Assembly: GCA_022561215.1 (NCBI GenBank)
Contig: JADFRQ010000005.1
Location: forward strand, 1 to 64,000
DNA length: 64,000 bases
Direction of reading: 5' to 3'
Origin: Chloroflexota bacterium
GTDB taxonomy: Bacteria; Chloroflexota; Anaerolineae; Anaerolineales; E44-bin32
A program made the position numbers and the translations under genes. The notes below the pieces were generated by a model. That model did no database searches. It saw only the letters and a program-made list of their open reading frames with translations, and had not been told where the DNA came from. Positions 35,115-43,635 of this stretch are shown here, piece by piece. Numbering within the stretch: position 1 is the first letter of the stretch; every line of letters begins with the position of its first letter.

Positions 35115-36614
35115 TTACGCGCTATCATGCATCCACGCGCGGCTCTCGGGCGGTGCTTTGAATACGCCAACATCCTGGATGGATTTGTTCAGGAAGCCCT
35201 GCGCAAATTGAAGAAAAGCAAATGCATCGGCAAAATTGGATGAAAGGCCGACGGATATGCGTGTGGCGCCGTACTCCTTATCATAGGTTGTGCGGATTCG
35301 AGAGCGAAGTTCATCGAAACTCATGCCGCGCGTGTCCTTAAAAAATGCGCCGATTTCGGATTTGCTCAGATGATAGGCCATCTCCGCCGCGCCTGGATTG
35401 CAGAAACATCCCGCTCGCAGCGAGATCATTTCCTCGTTCGCCAGGTGCTCGATCTGGCGAATATCAAAGCCGGCACCTTTCACATCTACAAAATTAAAAG
35501 CAATCGTGCCCCCGCGCCCAATCATATCTAGTGGTCCGTGGATCTCAACCAGCGCTTTCCCGTTGCTGTGATGCAGTTGGTTAAGATTATCGAGCAGCCA
35601 GCCCGTCAGGCAATGCACACGTTCATGGATCACATCGATGCCCACATTTGCAATGTGGCGCAGGCCATCTTCCACGGCGGGAAGGTTCAGGTAGTCGACC
35701 GTTCCATCTTCAAACGCCGCCGGGCCCTCGACCAGATAATGACCATCGCCTTGCACAGATGCGATCTGGATCGTTCCCCCAGCAAACCACGGCCGCTTGA
35801 TCTTGGATAACATCTGTCGACGCATGAGCAGACAACCAACACCCGATGGATAACCAAACATCTTGTAAAATGAGATGGCAACAAAATCCGGCTTCCACTG
35901 ACTCAGGTCGAACGGGTTGGTGGAGACATACGCTGCGGCATCAAGCAATACATCCCAGCCGAGCGCTCGCGCCTCCGCAATCATCTCTAAGGGATACTGA
36001 ACACCGGTGAAATTGGATTGTGCCGGAAATGCAAAGAGGTTGTTCTGGTCTGGCCGAGAGTGTTCCAGCTGCATTATTAATTGACTGCGATCAACGTGCA
36101 TTGTGGGTGGTATCGCGGGGACATAAATAATTTTTGCCCCCTTCGTGCGTGCGAACTCGCGGATGCCGTTAACCGAGTTGTGATTATCAAATGTCAGTAA
36201 ATAGCGGCCTCCAGGGCCAAAGGGATAGGATTCACCAACAAGTTTGAGCGCACCACTGGCATTTAGTGTGAATATTGCATCATACTCATCCGCTGAGGCG
36301 TTGAAATATTCGAGAACATACGCCCGCGCACTCTCCACCAATTCTGTCATGGCCAACGAAGTAGGATTGTTCGAATGCGGATTACCGAAAACGCTTTCTT
36401 TCAATCTATCAAAGTGCTGCTGCAGCTGGCGGGAACTGTACATGCCACCGCCAGTGAAATCGAGATAGACATGTCCCAGGCGATCAAGCCTTTCGTATTC
36501 GTTTGCGCGCAGCTCATCGAGGATCGTGGTTTCGACATAGGCGGGATAGATCTCGAGAAATGCCGAGAATTCCGTCTCCATTTGTGGGCTTAATCGCTTA
36601 TTCATCATGACCAT
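35115..36614 (-). CDS. Class V aminotransferase, MoCo-sulfurase/cysteine-desulfurase-like
   Basis: PLP-dependent enzyme of the NifS/molybdenum-cofactor-sulfurase group, 499 residues. The PLP lysine is in AISFYKMFGYPSGVGCLL. Other family segments: YLDFTGGGMYSSRQLQ, NPHSNNPTSLAMT, FTLNASGALKLVGESYPF, TFDNHNSVNGIREFAR, WDVLLDAAAYVSTNPFDLS, and RAGCFCNPGAAE, whose cysteine matches the sulfur-carrying residue of MOCOS-type enzymes. The C-terminal MOSC domain of true sulfurases is absent. Three ATGs lie at the start (36614, 36608, 36605) without a decisive ribosome site. Sulfur transfer or desulfuration is likely; substrate unknown. Confidence 0.87.
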   Translation of the reverse strand: MVMMNKRLSPQMETEFSAFLEIYPAYVETTILDELRANEYERLDRLGHVYLDFTGGGMYSSRQLQQHFDRLKESVFGNPHSNNPTSLAMTELVESARAYVLEYFNASADEYDAIFTLNASGALKLVGESYPFGPGGRYLLTFDNHNSVNGIREFARTKGAKIIYVPAIPPTMHVDRSQLIMQLEHSRPDQNNLFAFPAQSNFTGVQYPLEMIAEARALGWDVLLDAAAYVSTNPFDLSQWKPDFVAISFYKMFGYPSGVGCLLMRRQMLSKIKRPWFAGGTIQIASVQGDGHYLVEGPAAFEDGTVDYLNLPAVEDGLRHIANVGIDVIHERVHCLTGWLLDNLNQLHHSNGKALVEIHGPLDMIGRGGTIAFNFVDVKGAGFDIRQIEHLANEEMISLRAGCFCNPGAAEMAYHLSKSEIGAFFKDTRGMSFDELRSRIRTTYDKEYGATRISVGLSSNFADAFAFLQFAQGFLNKSIQDVGVFKAPPESRAWMHDSA

Positions 36615-36696
36615 CAGACCATTTGAAACAAGATCACACCAAGAGTAGGTCGGGAATTATACTACCCGATATTCGCTACGAGGTCGGCCAATACCC

Positions 36697-37413
36697 TTAT
36701 TCCTCTAGCTTGATCCAAACTGCTTCCGCGCGAGCAACAACTTCTCCGCCTTCGCCACACAACGCTGTCCCTACAAAATATTTGCGGCCTTCGTTGCTCC
36801 GATGCCATCCCATTGCAACCAGTTTCATTCCCGGACGGACACTCGCCATTACATCCGCCGTCATTCTCCCCAGCACCTTGAGGCTGTCATCAACCTCGAG
36901 AGTGGCATAATATCCCGGACAATCTAAAGCCGCCCACAAATATTTCTCCTGGATAAAGCCGTGCTCATCAGCAATCCAGGTGGGCGGAATCCATGCTGCT
37001 GCGACAAGTTGCCTCCCCGGCACTGGGCCGGCGAAAATTCGCAGTCCATCCGATCGTCCCGGACCACACACAAAACATGTCGTAAAATTATGGTTCTCAT
37101 GTTCTTCATAAGCGCGCGACGCTAGCTGAGCGGCTTCAAAGGATAAGCAGCGCGGCGCCTCCACCTGGACCTGACCAGGGCGTCCTTCGGCGATCAGTGT
37201 TTCGTTGTCCAGCAAATGAAATTGCCCCTCCGCTAGCTGCTTGATGCATAGCTCTTTCTCCAGGGGAGGCGGCTGCCGAAGAGTTACTTCGGCCGGTCCC
37301 TCCATATGCGCGGCCAGAAGGCCGGAGACATAACCGCCATTCCCTGAATCAGGCGGACCGCGGAAGCGTCGTTCGACGATCACAATTTCATCGCAATCTA
37401 CTGGATGATTCAT
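36697..37413 (-). CDS. Hypothetical protein, possible hotdog-fold thioesterase
   Basis: 238 residues, soluble. The N-terminus RRFRGPPDSGNGGYVSGLLA resembles the helix-start of double-hotdog acyl-CoA thioesterases (N-G-G-Y-x-x-G-L-x-A); later CFVCGPGRSDGLRIFAGPV matches the C-x-x-CG-x-x-x-x-x-GL segment of related proteins, and LWAALDCPGYYA plus RKYFVGTALCGEGGEVVARAEAVWI looks like the second hotdog strand block. These points suggest a double-hotdog thioesterase/dehydratase, unproven. Upstream neighbour (minus strand) is a membrane protein gene that stops just before this gene's start. Confidence 0.7.
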   Translation of the reverse strand: MNHPVDCDEIVIVERRFRGPPDSGNGGYVSGLLAAHMEGPAEVTLRQPPPLEKELCIKQLAEGQFHLLDNETLIAEGRPGQVQVEAPRCLSFEAAQLASRAYEEHENHNFTTCFVCGPGRSDGLRIFAGPVPGRQLVAAAWIPPTWIADEHGFIQEKYLWAALDCPGYYATLEVDDSLKVLGRMTADVMASVRPGMKLVAMGWHRSNEGRKYFVGTALCGEGGEVVARAEAVWIKLEE

Positions 37414-37416
37414 AAA

Positions 37417-38070
37417 TCATTCCTGGTCGGGTGTGAAGCTATCGTTCTCAATAGCAGCGCTTGGATCAAATGTGGGCTTCACGTTCATTACCTGATTGGA
37501 TAAACTCAAGTGCTGGATAGCAGTTATGCTACAAGCCGCTGCGCCGCCAAAAAAGAACCAGCTTTTGTCCAGGAAAAATAGTAGCAAGTACAGAAGAGAA
37601 AATCCGGCAAATTCAATCCCCGAGACCCTCAGCGTCACCCAGCGTGGATAATGGACCCGGCCGCGCGCTCCTTTTTCTCCATGTGCAATGATAAAAAGAG
37701 CAATACTGCGGATATGCATTAAGTAAATTGCAGCTTCTCTCAAGAACAATCCACCAATCAAAGCTGAGAACACCTCCTCGTAGCGCAGCAAGCGCACAGC
37801 TACAAGCCAGACAATGAGGATGATTCCTATGGAACTTAAGAGGTAGCGCAGCAATAGCGGACTGAACATGCGCAGCGCCTTCACATCTTCGTGAAATTCA
37901 GGCGTTATTTCATAACTCCCTTCAAAAACAAAATGCTGCTTCCCCTCAGCAGCATAAATACGCGCACCAAGAATCGTCAGATAGTAATCCAACGCATAAG
38001 TGATTGCCCACAGGATGATCACAGTCCCGACATTGTTCGCCAACAGTATTTCAATGTTCGTCATGGTCAA
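37417..38070 (-). CDS. Multi-helix membrane protein of unknown function
   Basis: 217 residues with about five hydrophobic helices: VGTVIILWAITYALDYYLTILGA, LLLRYLLSSIGIILIVWLVAV, ALIGGLFLREAAIYLMHIRSIALFIIAHG, GIEFAGFSLLYLLLFFL and SWFFFGGAAACSIT. A loop carries FEGSYEITPEF. No family recognised. The gap to the downstream hotdog-like gene is only three bases, so the two are probably translated from one message. Confidence 0.75.
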   Translation of the reverse strand: MTMTNIEILLANNVGTVIILWAITYALDYYLTILGARIYAAEGKQHFVFEGSYEITPEFHEDVKALRMFSPLLLRYLLSSIGIILIVWLVAVRLLRYEEVFSALIGGLFLREAAIYLMHIRSIALFIIAHGEKGARGRVHYPRWVTLRVSGIEFAGFSLLYLLLFFLDKSWFFFGGAAACSITAIQHLSLSNQVMNVKPTFDPSAAIENDSFTPDQE

Positions 38071-38145
38071 CTAGATATTTGAAAATCCCTTCGGTTCGAT
38101 TGCGTTTGCATAGTATCCGTCATCGGAAAATTCCACCACACACGA

Positions 38146-38415
38146 TCACTCTAAATGACCACCATCCCGAGCTTCATCCAACACCGCCAGGATGGTATCC
38201 ACCAGTGCGCGCGCAGCCTGCTCACTGAGTTCAACGGCAACACGTGCATCCAGCCCTTGCGCTTCATTCACGAAATCGAGGTTGAGCGCATGTTCCATCG
38301 GGGCATTGAATGGATGGTCGTAGGAGACGTTGGCCTCACGCAAGGTAAACCAACCATCTGATCCCTTGCCACTCCCATCGATTTTTACCTGTTTTGTAAT
38401 CAACGTACACATCAC
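38146..38415 (-). CDS. DUF6295-like small protein
   Basis: 89 residues: MCTLITKQVKIDGSGKGSDGWFTLREANVSYDHPF then ALNLDFVNEAQGLDARVAVELSEQAARALVDTI. This order (M-C-T, G-S-x-K-G-x-x-G-W, DHP, AxLNIDF, ARVAVELS-x-x-x-ARxLVxxI) corresponds to my recollection of the small DUF6295 group; the family name is moderately certain. Two adjacent ATGs with AAAAGGAG ahead. Function unknown. A dienelactone hydrolase follows 38 bases after its stop in the next direction of the same strand's upstream side. Confidence 0.7.
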   Translation of the reverse strand: MMCTLITKQVKIDGSGKGSDGWFTLREANVSYDHPFNAPMEHALNLDFVNEAQGLDARVAVELSEQAARALVDTILAVLDEARDGGHLE

Positions 38416-38453
38416 AGTACTCCTTTTCTAAAATCGGCGTTAGAGAAAAATCG

Positions 38454-39218
38454 CTACGAAGCAAGCTTAAGATGATTTTCCAGAAAGGTGAATATTTTTT
38501 GCCATCCGTCTACTGCTTGCTGCTGCCGATAGTTTGGGCGGTGATAATAGAAGAATCCGTGGCCCGCATCAGGATATGTCTGGAATTCGAAGGACTTGCC
38601 GTGTTTTTTCAGTTCCTGTTCATGTTGCGCCACTTGTTCCAGAGTGGGACTTGTATCGTCTTCGCCAAATATCCCCAACAGCGGACAGGAAAGATCTTTT
38701 GTGTAATCGATAGGCGCAACGGGGCGTTTTGGCGAGAGATCTTCCTCCTTCATCACCACGCCTCCGCCCCAGCAATCAACGGCGGCATCAAAACCATCAA
38801 TTCGACATGCTGCCAGAACCGTATGACGGCCCCCAGAACATGTGCCAAATATACCAACTTTGCCATTGTTATTCGGGAGAGAACGCAAGTACTGCATGGC
38901 TCCTTCCAGGTCGCCCAGCGCTTGATCGTCTGCAATTCCCCCTTCGGCTCTCACTTTGGCCGCCACATTTTCTGGGGTTCCATGGCCCGTTCGAAAATAA
39001 AGATTTGGAGATAGGGCCGCATAGCCATGATGGGCAAACTTGCGCGTTGTTTCTCGATACCATTCATCCCATCCCGGCATGTGGTGGACAATAACAATCC
39101 CCGGGAAGGGGCCTGGCCCGAGGGGGCGCGCGAAGTAGGCGTTGATGAGCTCCCCATTTTTTGTCGACATCGTGATGATTTCCGCTAACATACCCTCATA
39201 CTTGTTGGTTTCAACCAT
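38454..39218 (-). CDS. Dienelactone hydrolase family protein
   Basis: Alpha/beta hydrolase, 254 residues. The elbow FGTCSGGRHTV has a cysteine nucleophile, as in carboxymethylenebutenolidase; DAGHGFFYYHRP gives the histidine and the aspartate is in FGEDDTSPT. The segment YFARPLGPGPFPGIVIVHHMPGWDEWYRETTRKFAHHGYAALSPNLYFRTG is the usual DLH start. Starts with ATG after GGAGGGCGAA. Substrate unknown. It is only distantly like the gene at 21.9 kb; ring-cleavage pathway genes are not nearby. Confidence 0.88.
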   Translation of the reverse strand: MVETNKYEGMLAEIITMSTKNGELINAYFARPLGPGPFPGIVIVHHMPGWDEWYRETTRKFAHHGYAALSPNLYFRTGHGTPENVAAKVRAEGGIADDQALGDLEGAMQYLRSLPNNNGKVGIFGTCSGGRHTVLAACRIDGFDAAVDCWGGGVVMKEEDLSPKRPVAPIDYTKDLSCPLLGIFGEDDTSPTLEQVAQHEQELKKHGKSFEFQTYPDAGHGFFYYHRPNYRQQQAVDGWQKIFTFLENHLKLAS

Positions 39219-39302
39219 ATTCGCCCTCCTGGGGAGTTTAAATGCTGCTCAATATTTGGTAAACGATTGCTGGCTATTGGATTTGACGTGTCGGTACGCA
39301 GA

Positions 39303-39782
39303 TCATCCAATCCGGCTATCAACTGCTAATCCGAAGATCGTTGATACAACCAAGGACAATATAATGGCGATGGCGGATATCATCCCTGTCAAAACAAATT
39401 TCTCAAACGCGCCCATTTCAGATCGAAAAACGCGCATGTTTATCCAAAATGCCACAGCACCTATTGCGCCGCCAATCCCCCCGCCAATAAAAATCAATAC
39501 CATAGGTATTGCGCTCCAGATCCATTGCAATGCATTCAAAGGTTTTGCCAGTCGAATTAATTGCCCATCAACAACAAGTTTTGGGATAGGATCAACAAAA
39601 CTTTGCTTCAGCTGAACAACAACTTTAAATCCATTGTTGTCGAAGATCACGTATTGATCGCGCTTCGATCCCTTGGAAGCAACTTTGCCGCCAACGATAA
39701 TTTTTGCAGGCTTGAAGAAACCAGCGGTCTGGAGCGTCAAATTTTGGCCTTCAAAACCCACCAACTTAAGTGGAATATTCAT
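39303..39782 (-). CDS. Membrane protein of unknown function
   Basis: 159 residues. The N-terminal soluble half (MNIPLKLVGFEGQNLTLQTAGFFKPAKIIVGGKVASKG) is a beta-rich domain. Two membrane helices follow, WIWSAIPMVLIFIGGGIGGAIGAVAFWINM and KFVLTGMISAIAIILSLVVSTIFG. Glycine-rich helix one suggests helix packing in a complex. ATG 39782 is chosen over the track TTG two codons upstream; GAGGGA precedes it. No family recognised. Confidence 0.7.
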   Translation of the reverse strand: MNIPLKLVGFEGQNLTLQTAGFFKPAKIIVGGKVASKGSKRDQYVIFDNNGFKVVVQLKQSFVDPIPKLVVDGQLIRLAKPLNALQWIWSAIPMVLIFIGGGIGGAIGAVAFWINMRVFRSEMGAFEKFVLTGMISAIAIILSLVVSTIFGLAVDSRIG

Positions 39783-40578
39783 TGCCAATCCCTCACTTCA
39801 CTTTATTAAGTTAAAACCCGGGTAAGTTTAGAATTGCTCGTTGGCGAGTGTTTCGACGACAATTGAATCATGCCTCGCTAAATTCCTGAACCCTCGGGTG
39901 GCACACGAGGCATCCCGCTCTGGACATTATGCTCCTATATTGGAGTAGCTTTATCACTTAGCTTATCCATGTTTGTCCTTTGCCCGCCCATTCAATAATG
40001 GAATGTAAAATAAATGCCGAGCAAATGCAACTCTGACAAATATCACGGTTGGAATAATAATGATGATCTCGATCCTATAAGATACACAACATCAAAGGCG
40101 AATCATACGTGGTCCAGACGACATTATCGAGAAATCCAGGAAAAATACTTCGCCCGGACACATCCCCCGAATCTGACCATTCAGATCATCGTTGTGCATG
40201 CTTTTACATTTTACCCTCGCCAAGGTTTAATCTGCTGAAGGTTGGCAACCTCAAAGGGTAACCGCATAACGCCTCCTGCAAGGTCTCTTCTCGACCCGTC
40301 TGTAGGGGCACTGCTTGCGGGCGGTATTCTCTGTTCCCACGCTTCTCTTGTTCCCACGCTCCCGCGTGGGAACAAGAGAAATAGACCAATTAAGCGCGGA
40401 TTAGTGCACGAGCCGGTTCATTAGACATATTCCAGTGCTGCTAATGATGAGGGAATCCCTGGATTGATGGATGTGGGGAAATATTGGTGATGCCTTCGAC
40501 GTACCCGCGCAGAGCGTAGGTACGAGAGAACAACCATGGCCTCATCCGATAAAGGACAATAAGGTTAAATGGTAAATC
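39783..40578. other. Long gene-free stretch
   Basis: Nearly 800 bases without a supportable gene. It contains the perfect palindrome at 40343-40380 and, before it, a half copy (CTGTTCCCACGC). Several short frames exist on both strands, none with recognisable sequence. Confidence 0.5.
40343..40380. repeat. Perfect 17-base inverted repeat
   Basis: TTCTCTTGTTCCCACGC, loop TCCC, GCGTGGGAACAAGAGAA. The core GTTCCCACGC...GCGTGGGAAC is of the kind found in dispersed bacterial intergenic palindromes. It may form a stable RNA hairpin, but no T-run follows on either strand, so a terminator role is uncertain. A partial third arm (GTTCCCACGC) precedes it at about 40333-40342. Confidence 0.85.
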
Positions 40579-41019
40579 CTATCCCTCACCGACCGGTTCG
40601 AGAATTACAACCGGTATCTGGCGCTTGGTTCGCTTCTGATATTCGTTATAGCTACCCTCCTGCGCGCCGGTCTCAGACCATAGTTTTTCACGCTCATCAG
40701 CCAAGGCGATACGCGCGGCAGCACGAAATTTCCTGCTGCCGATTTGCACATCTACGTCGGGATCAGACTGGAGATTAAGGTACCATGCCGGATGGCGATC
40801 GCTCCCTGCATTGGAAGCAATCACTACCGGGTTTTCTTGAGGTGTGAAATAATAGAGCAGGATCGCGCGCGGCTTTCCCGATCGGCGGCCTTTCGTGGTT
40901 AACTTGAGCATCTTATTCCCAAAAACGGTTGATCCGATTCGCCCATCACTGAGGCGATAAATCCATCGATGGACCCGCCAAAAATAGACGAGCGCTTGTG
41001 ATCTTCTTGTGGCGGGCAT
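40579..41019 (-). CDS. Nitroreductase/deazaflavin-dependent oxidoreductase (DUF385/Ddn-like)
   Basis: Member of the F420-linked split-barrel group whose best known member, Ddn, reduces nitroimidazoles and quinones. RIGSTVFGNKMLKLTTKGRRSGKPRAILLYYF, NPVVIASNAGSDRHPAWYLNLQSDPDVDVQIGSRKFRAAARIA and the C-terminal YNEYQKRTKRQIPVVILEPV follow the family pattern, including the G-R-x-S-G-x-x-R and N-x-G-x-x-x-x-P-A-W-Y-x-N-L motifs. The start is ATG 41019 (MPATRR) with AAAGGAAAC upstream; the long track extension has no homologous pattern. 146 residues. Confidence 0.9.
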   Translation of the reverse strand: MPATRRSQALVYFWRVHRWIYRLSDGRIGSTVFGNKMLKLTTKGRRSGKPRAILLYYFTPQENPVVIASNAGSDRHPAWYLNLQSDPDVDVQIGSRKFRAAARIALADEREKLWSETGAQEGSYNEYQKRTKRQIPVVILEPVGEG

Positions 41020-41631
41020 TATCAAACGTTTCCTTTCAATATTCTTCCGTTGCTCCTCTTCCGTGACCAGCCTATTGCTATTGTACTCAAGGCAGAATCC
41101 CGTCGTCCATGGCATCTGCCGAATGGCCATTCCATTCATTCGGTAAACCTGGAGCAATGCGATCGCGGGCACCATTTTTGCCCCTTCACCACGCATCTTC
41201 AAAATCTTGAGATGGCAAGCCCGGTGCATTTTTTTGGTGGGTATAGAAGGTTGCTTGGAATGCGTGCGCCATAATCGAGGGTAAATTATTCGGCTTGGTC
41301 ATGTTTATGCCGCTCGCCGATTGCAGCAAAACTTCGGCCGCCGCTCTCCGTCCGTCCATGCGCATGGTCCTCAATATTGCCAGCACAATCTAATCCTATC
41401 CTCGCCGGGATGGGTTTCAGCCCAAAGGCACTTCCCCTGAGCGCTGCTTTTCACAGCTTGCTCACCCCCCACGTGGATCCCGGAAGTGAATGCCCGTTTC
41501 CACCTGATTGCAACGGGCCATTGATCCAGAGCTTGTGGGATAATGGTATCCATGCTCATGGTACCGAAATGGCTTTGTGTCAACATAAAATTAACATCGA
41601 ATAATTTTCAGACCAAGGAAGGAGCTCTCAA
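41020..41631. other. Gene-free stretch between divergent genes
   Basis: About 600 bases separating the minus-strand DUF385 gene and the plus-strand pair at 41.6-43.1 kb. Promoters for both directions must be here. No repeat, RNA or hairpin stood out; the listed ORFs look like noise. Confidence 0.45.
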
Positions 41632-41916
41632 ATGACGCGCTATTTAATCGAAGTTCCGCATGATAATTCGAAGCAAGCCTGTGACCGGGCGGTTCGGGCT
41701 TTCGTGGAAACTGGATCACACTTTATGACCAATGCCGACTGGGGATGCGATGATGACGAACACAAAGCCTGGTTTATCGCCGACCTGGACAGCAAAGAGG
41801 AAGCATTAAGCATCCTGCCACCCTCCTTCCGCATTAATGCCAAAATCATAACGCTGCGTAAATTCTCCATGGAAGACGCCGAGAAAACCATCGAGCAGCA
41901 TGCCGATCAGGCCTAA
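41632..41916 (+). CDS. Small conserved-looking protein of unknown function
   Basis: 94 residues beginning MTRYLIEVPHDNSKQACDRAVRAFVETGSHFMTNADWGCDDDEHKAWFIAD and ending with KIITLRKFSMEDAE. Beta-alpha-beta pattern like a small ferredoxin-like (muconolactone-isomerase-type) domain. GGAAGGAGC lies 10 bases before the ATG, an excellent ribosome site. No family name can be given. The FAD enzyme gene starts 42 bases downstream on the same strand, implying a shared transcript. Confidence 0.75.
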   Translation: MTRYLIEVPHDNSKQACDRAVRAFVETGSHFMTNADWGCDDDEHKAWFIADLDSKEEALSILPPSFRINAKIITLRKFSMEDAEKTIEQHADQA

Positions 41917-41958
41917 GAATTTGCCTGAGGCCATTAATAGAATTTTTCCTTCCCTATT

Positions 41959-43068
41959 ATGAACGTAGACGCGAGAGAATACGATGTGATTATTATCGGA
42001 TCACGCGTCGCCGGCTCCATTTTGGCGAGTCTTCTTGGGGAAGCAGGCTATCGAGTGCTTGTGCTCGATCGATCCACCTTCCCCAGCGACACGCTCTCCA
42101 CCCATTTCTTCCGAGCCCCCGCATTACGCGCCTTTGATCAGATTGGCGCATTGGATGAGATCCTGGCAACTGCCCCGCGTCTCACGGTTAATTTCAACGT
42201 TATCGATGGAATTGTCTTCCCGGAACCCGTCGATCGGCCAGAGGACTACCCCTATTACATGTGCGTGCGTCGTGTGACGCTAGATGCTATTCTTGTGCGC
42301 CGCGCCAGACTATTCGCAGATTTGCGTGAAGGCGCAATAGCAACTGATCTGCTACAAGAAGAGGGTCGCATTGTCGGTGTGCGTTGGCGCGGCAGCGATG
42401 ACGAGGAAGAGGCCATGGCACGCGTAGTTGTTGGCGCCGATGGGCTGTACTCATTCGTTGCCAAGCAAGTTGAGCCCGAAACAGAGCATATAGAGGCGGT
42501 GCATCGCATCATGTACTACGCTTACTTTCGGGGTGTTCCCGCGAATGAAGGTCCTGCGGCCGAGTTTCATTATGAGGGGAACAGCCTCGCCTACTGCATC
42601 CCCTGCGATAATAATCTCACCCTGTTGGCCGCGTCAGTCCCCGTCGAACGCTTTGCTGAATTCAAACGCGATCCCGAGGGGGAATTGCTGCGGGAGCTAG
42701 AAGCCATGCCCGAGATTCGCGCGCGCTTGACTGACGCACAGCGCGAAGGACCTGTTTTCGGTTCTGGAAACATTCCCGGTTATTTGCGAATTCCCTACGG
42801 AAACGGTTGGGCCCTGGTAGGAGATGCGGCGATGGTGATGGACCCATGGTCGGGGCAAGGCATCGATCAAGCCTCGACCCACGCGAGCATACTCGCACGT
42901 TATCTAGGAGAATTTCTATCGGGTGAAAGTGAATGGGAGAATGCGATGCAAACCTATCATGCTGAACGCAACGAATTCAGCCAGAAAATATATCGACGGA
43001 CGTGCAAGTTCGGCGCTGATTTACGCCCGATGACACGTGCGGCACTGGCGAAAAGAGGGCTCATATGA
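41959..43068 (+). CDS. FAD-dependent oxidoreductase, geranylgeranyl-reductase/monooxygenase-like
   Basis: Flavoprotein of 369 residues. The FAD/NAD-binding start is DVIIIGSRVAGSILASLLGEAGYRVLVLDR, a GxxxxG variant of the dinucleotide motif. STHFFRAPALRAFDQIGALDEIL, RRVTLDAILVRRA and the second FAD motif GDAAMVMDPWSGQGIDQASTHA (G-D-A-A-x-x-x-D-P-x-x-G-x-G) complete the pattern of the p-hydroxybenzoate hydroxylase/geranylgeranyl reductase superfamily. No membrane segment. Substrate unknown. Sits after the 94-residue protein in one run. Confidence 0.88.
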   Translation: MNVDAREYDVIIIGSRVAGSILASLLGEAGYRVLVLDRSTFPSDTLSTHFFRAPALRAFDQIGALDEILATAPRLTVNFNVIDGIVFPEPVDRPEDYPYYMCVRRVTLDAILVRRARLFADLREGAIATDLLQEEGRIVGVRWRGSDDEEEAMARVVVGADGLYSFVAKQVEPETEHIEAVHRIMYYAYFRGVPANEGPAAEFHYEGNSLAYCIPCDNNLTLLAASVPVERFAEFKRDPEGELLRELEAMPEIRARLTDAQREGPVFGSGNIPGYLRIPYGNGWALVGDAAMVMDPWSGQGIDQASTHASILARYLGEFLSGESEWENAMQTYHAERNEFSQKIYRRTCKFGADLRPMTRAALAKRGLI

Positions 43069-43096
43069 TCCGCTTGTGAGTATTCGGCGGATCAGT

Positions 43097-43459
43097 TTAA
43101 GATTTCCTCTTTGTAGCTTTGGGCTTCAAACTTTTGACATATGCAAAGCTGATATCAAGGTATTTCTTCATTTTATTTGTATCCTCCAACAAACTGGAGG
43201 GAACGGTAACATATTCCTTCATGATGGCTCCATATTGCTCAAAGAGGGTTGTATCGTACTTCCCCAGAAAATTCTCCCGCTCTTCCTTTGGGAGGCGGAT
43301 CCCCATGGTCCCAGATTTGTCGAGGTAAGTAAACATGTTCCCATTTAAGGAAGTGTATGGGGTGGTTACTCCTTTGCGTTCGATAGCAGGATTGCTCTCG
43401 ATTAGCTTGTCGTACAATTTCAATTTATCCTTGGGGATTTCAACAGAACGCTTGCTCAT
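43097..43459 (-). CDS. TfoX-like (or YjbR-like) small protein
   Basis: 120 residues from ATG 43459 (MSKRSVEIPKDKLKLYDKLIESN). The segment LNGNMFTYLDKSGTMGIRLPKEERENFL followed by LLEDTNKMKKYLDISFAYVKSLKPK resembles the TfoX_N/MmcQ fold (G-N-M-F then G-x-R-L-P). Family assignment is tentative. The C-terminus is lysine-rich (KPKATKRKS). Convergent with the FAD enzyme gene, 28 bases apart. Confidence 0.65.
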   Translation of the reverse strand: MSKRSVEIPKDKLKLYDKLIESNPAIERKGVTTPYTSLNGNMFTYLDKSGTMGIRLPKEERENFLGKYDTTLFEQYGAIMKEYVTVPSSLLEDTNKMKKYLDISFAYVKSLKPKATKRKS

Positions 43460-43635
43460 GATTGCGTCTTCCAAATGATTATTTATATACCTTTATCTTA
43501 TTCCTATTCGCTCAGCATAAATGAATTTTCTTTGTTTTTTTCTTAAGCATTTTAGGAATCGAAGCGACTGCTAGTCATCAAAGTGATGGTTTACGCTCTT
43601 TTTTTTCTGAACACCAAATTGCTGATCCTGTACAG

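Noticed and set aside
41186-41400. Minus-strand ORFs upstream of the DUF385 gene as N-terminal extension
   Set aside because: The family begins near MPATRR with a ribosome site before ATG 41019; the upstream residues show no conservation pattern.
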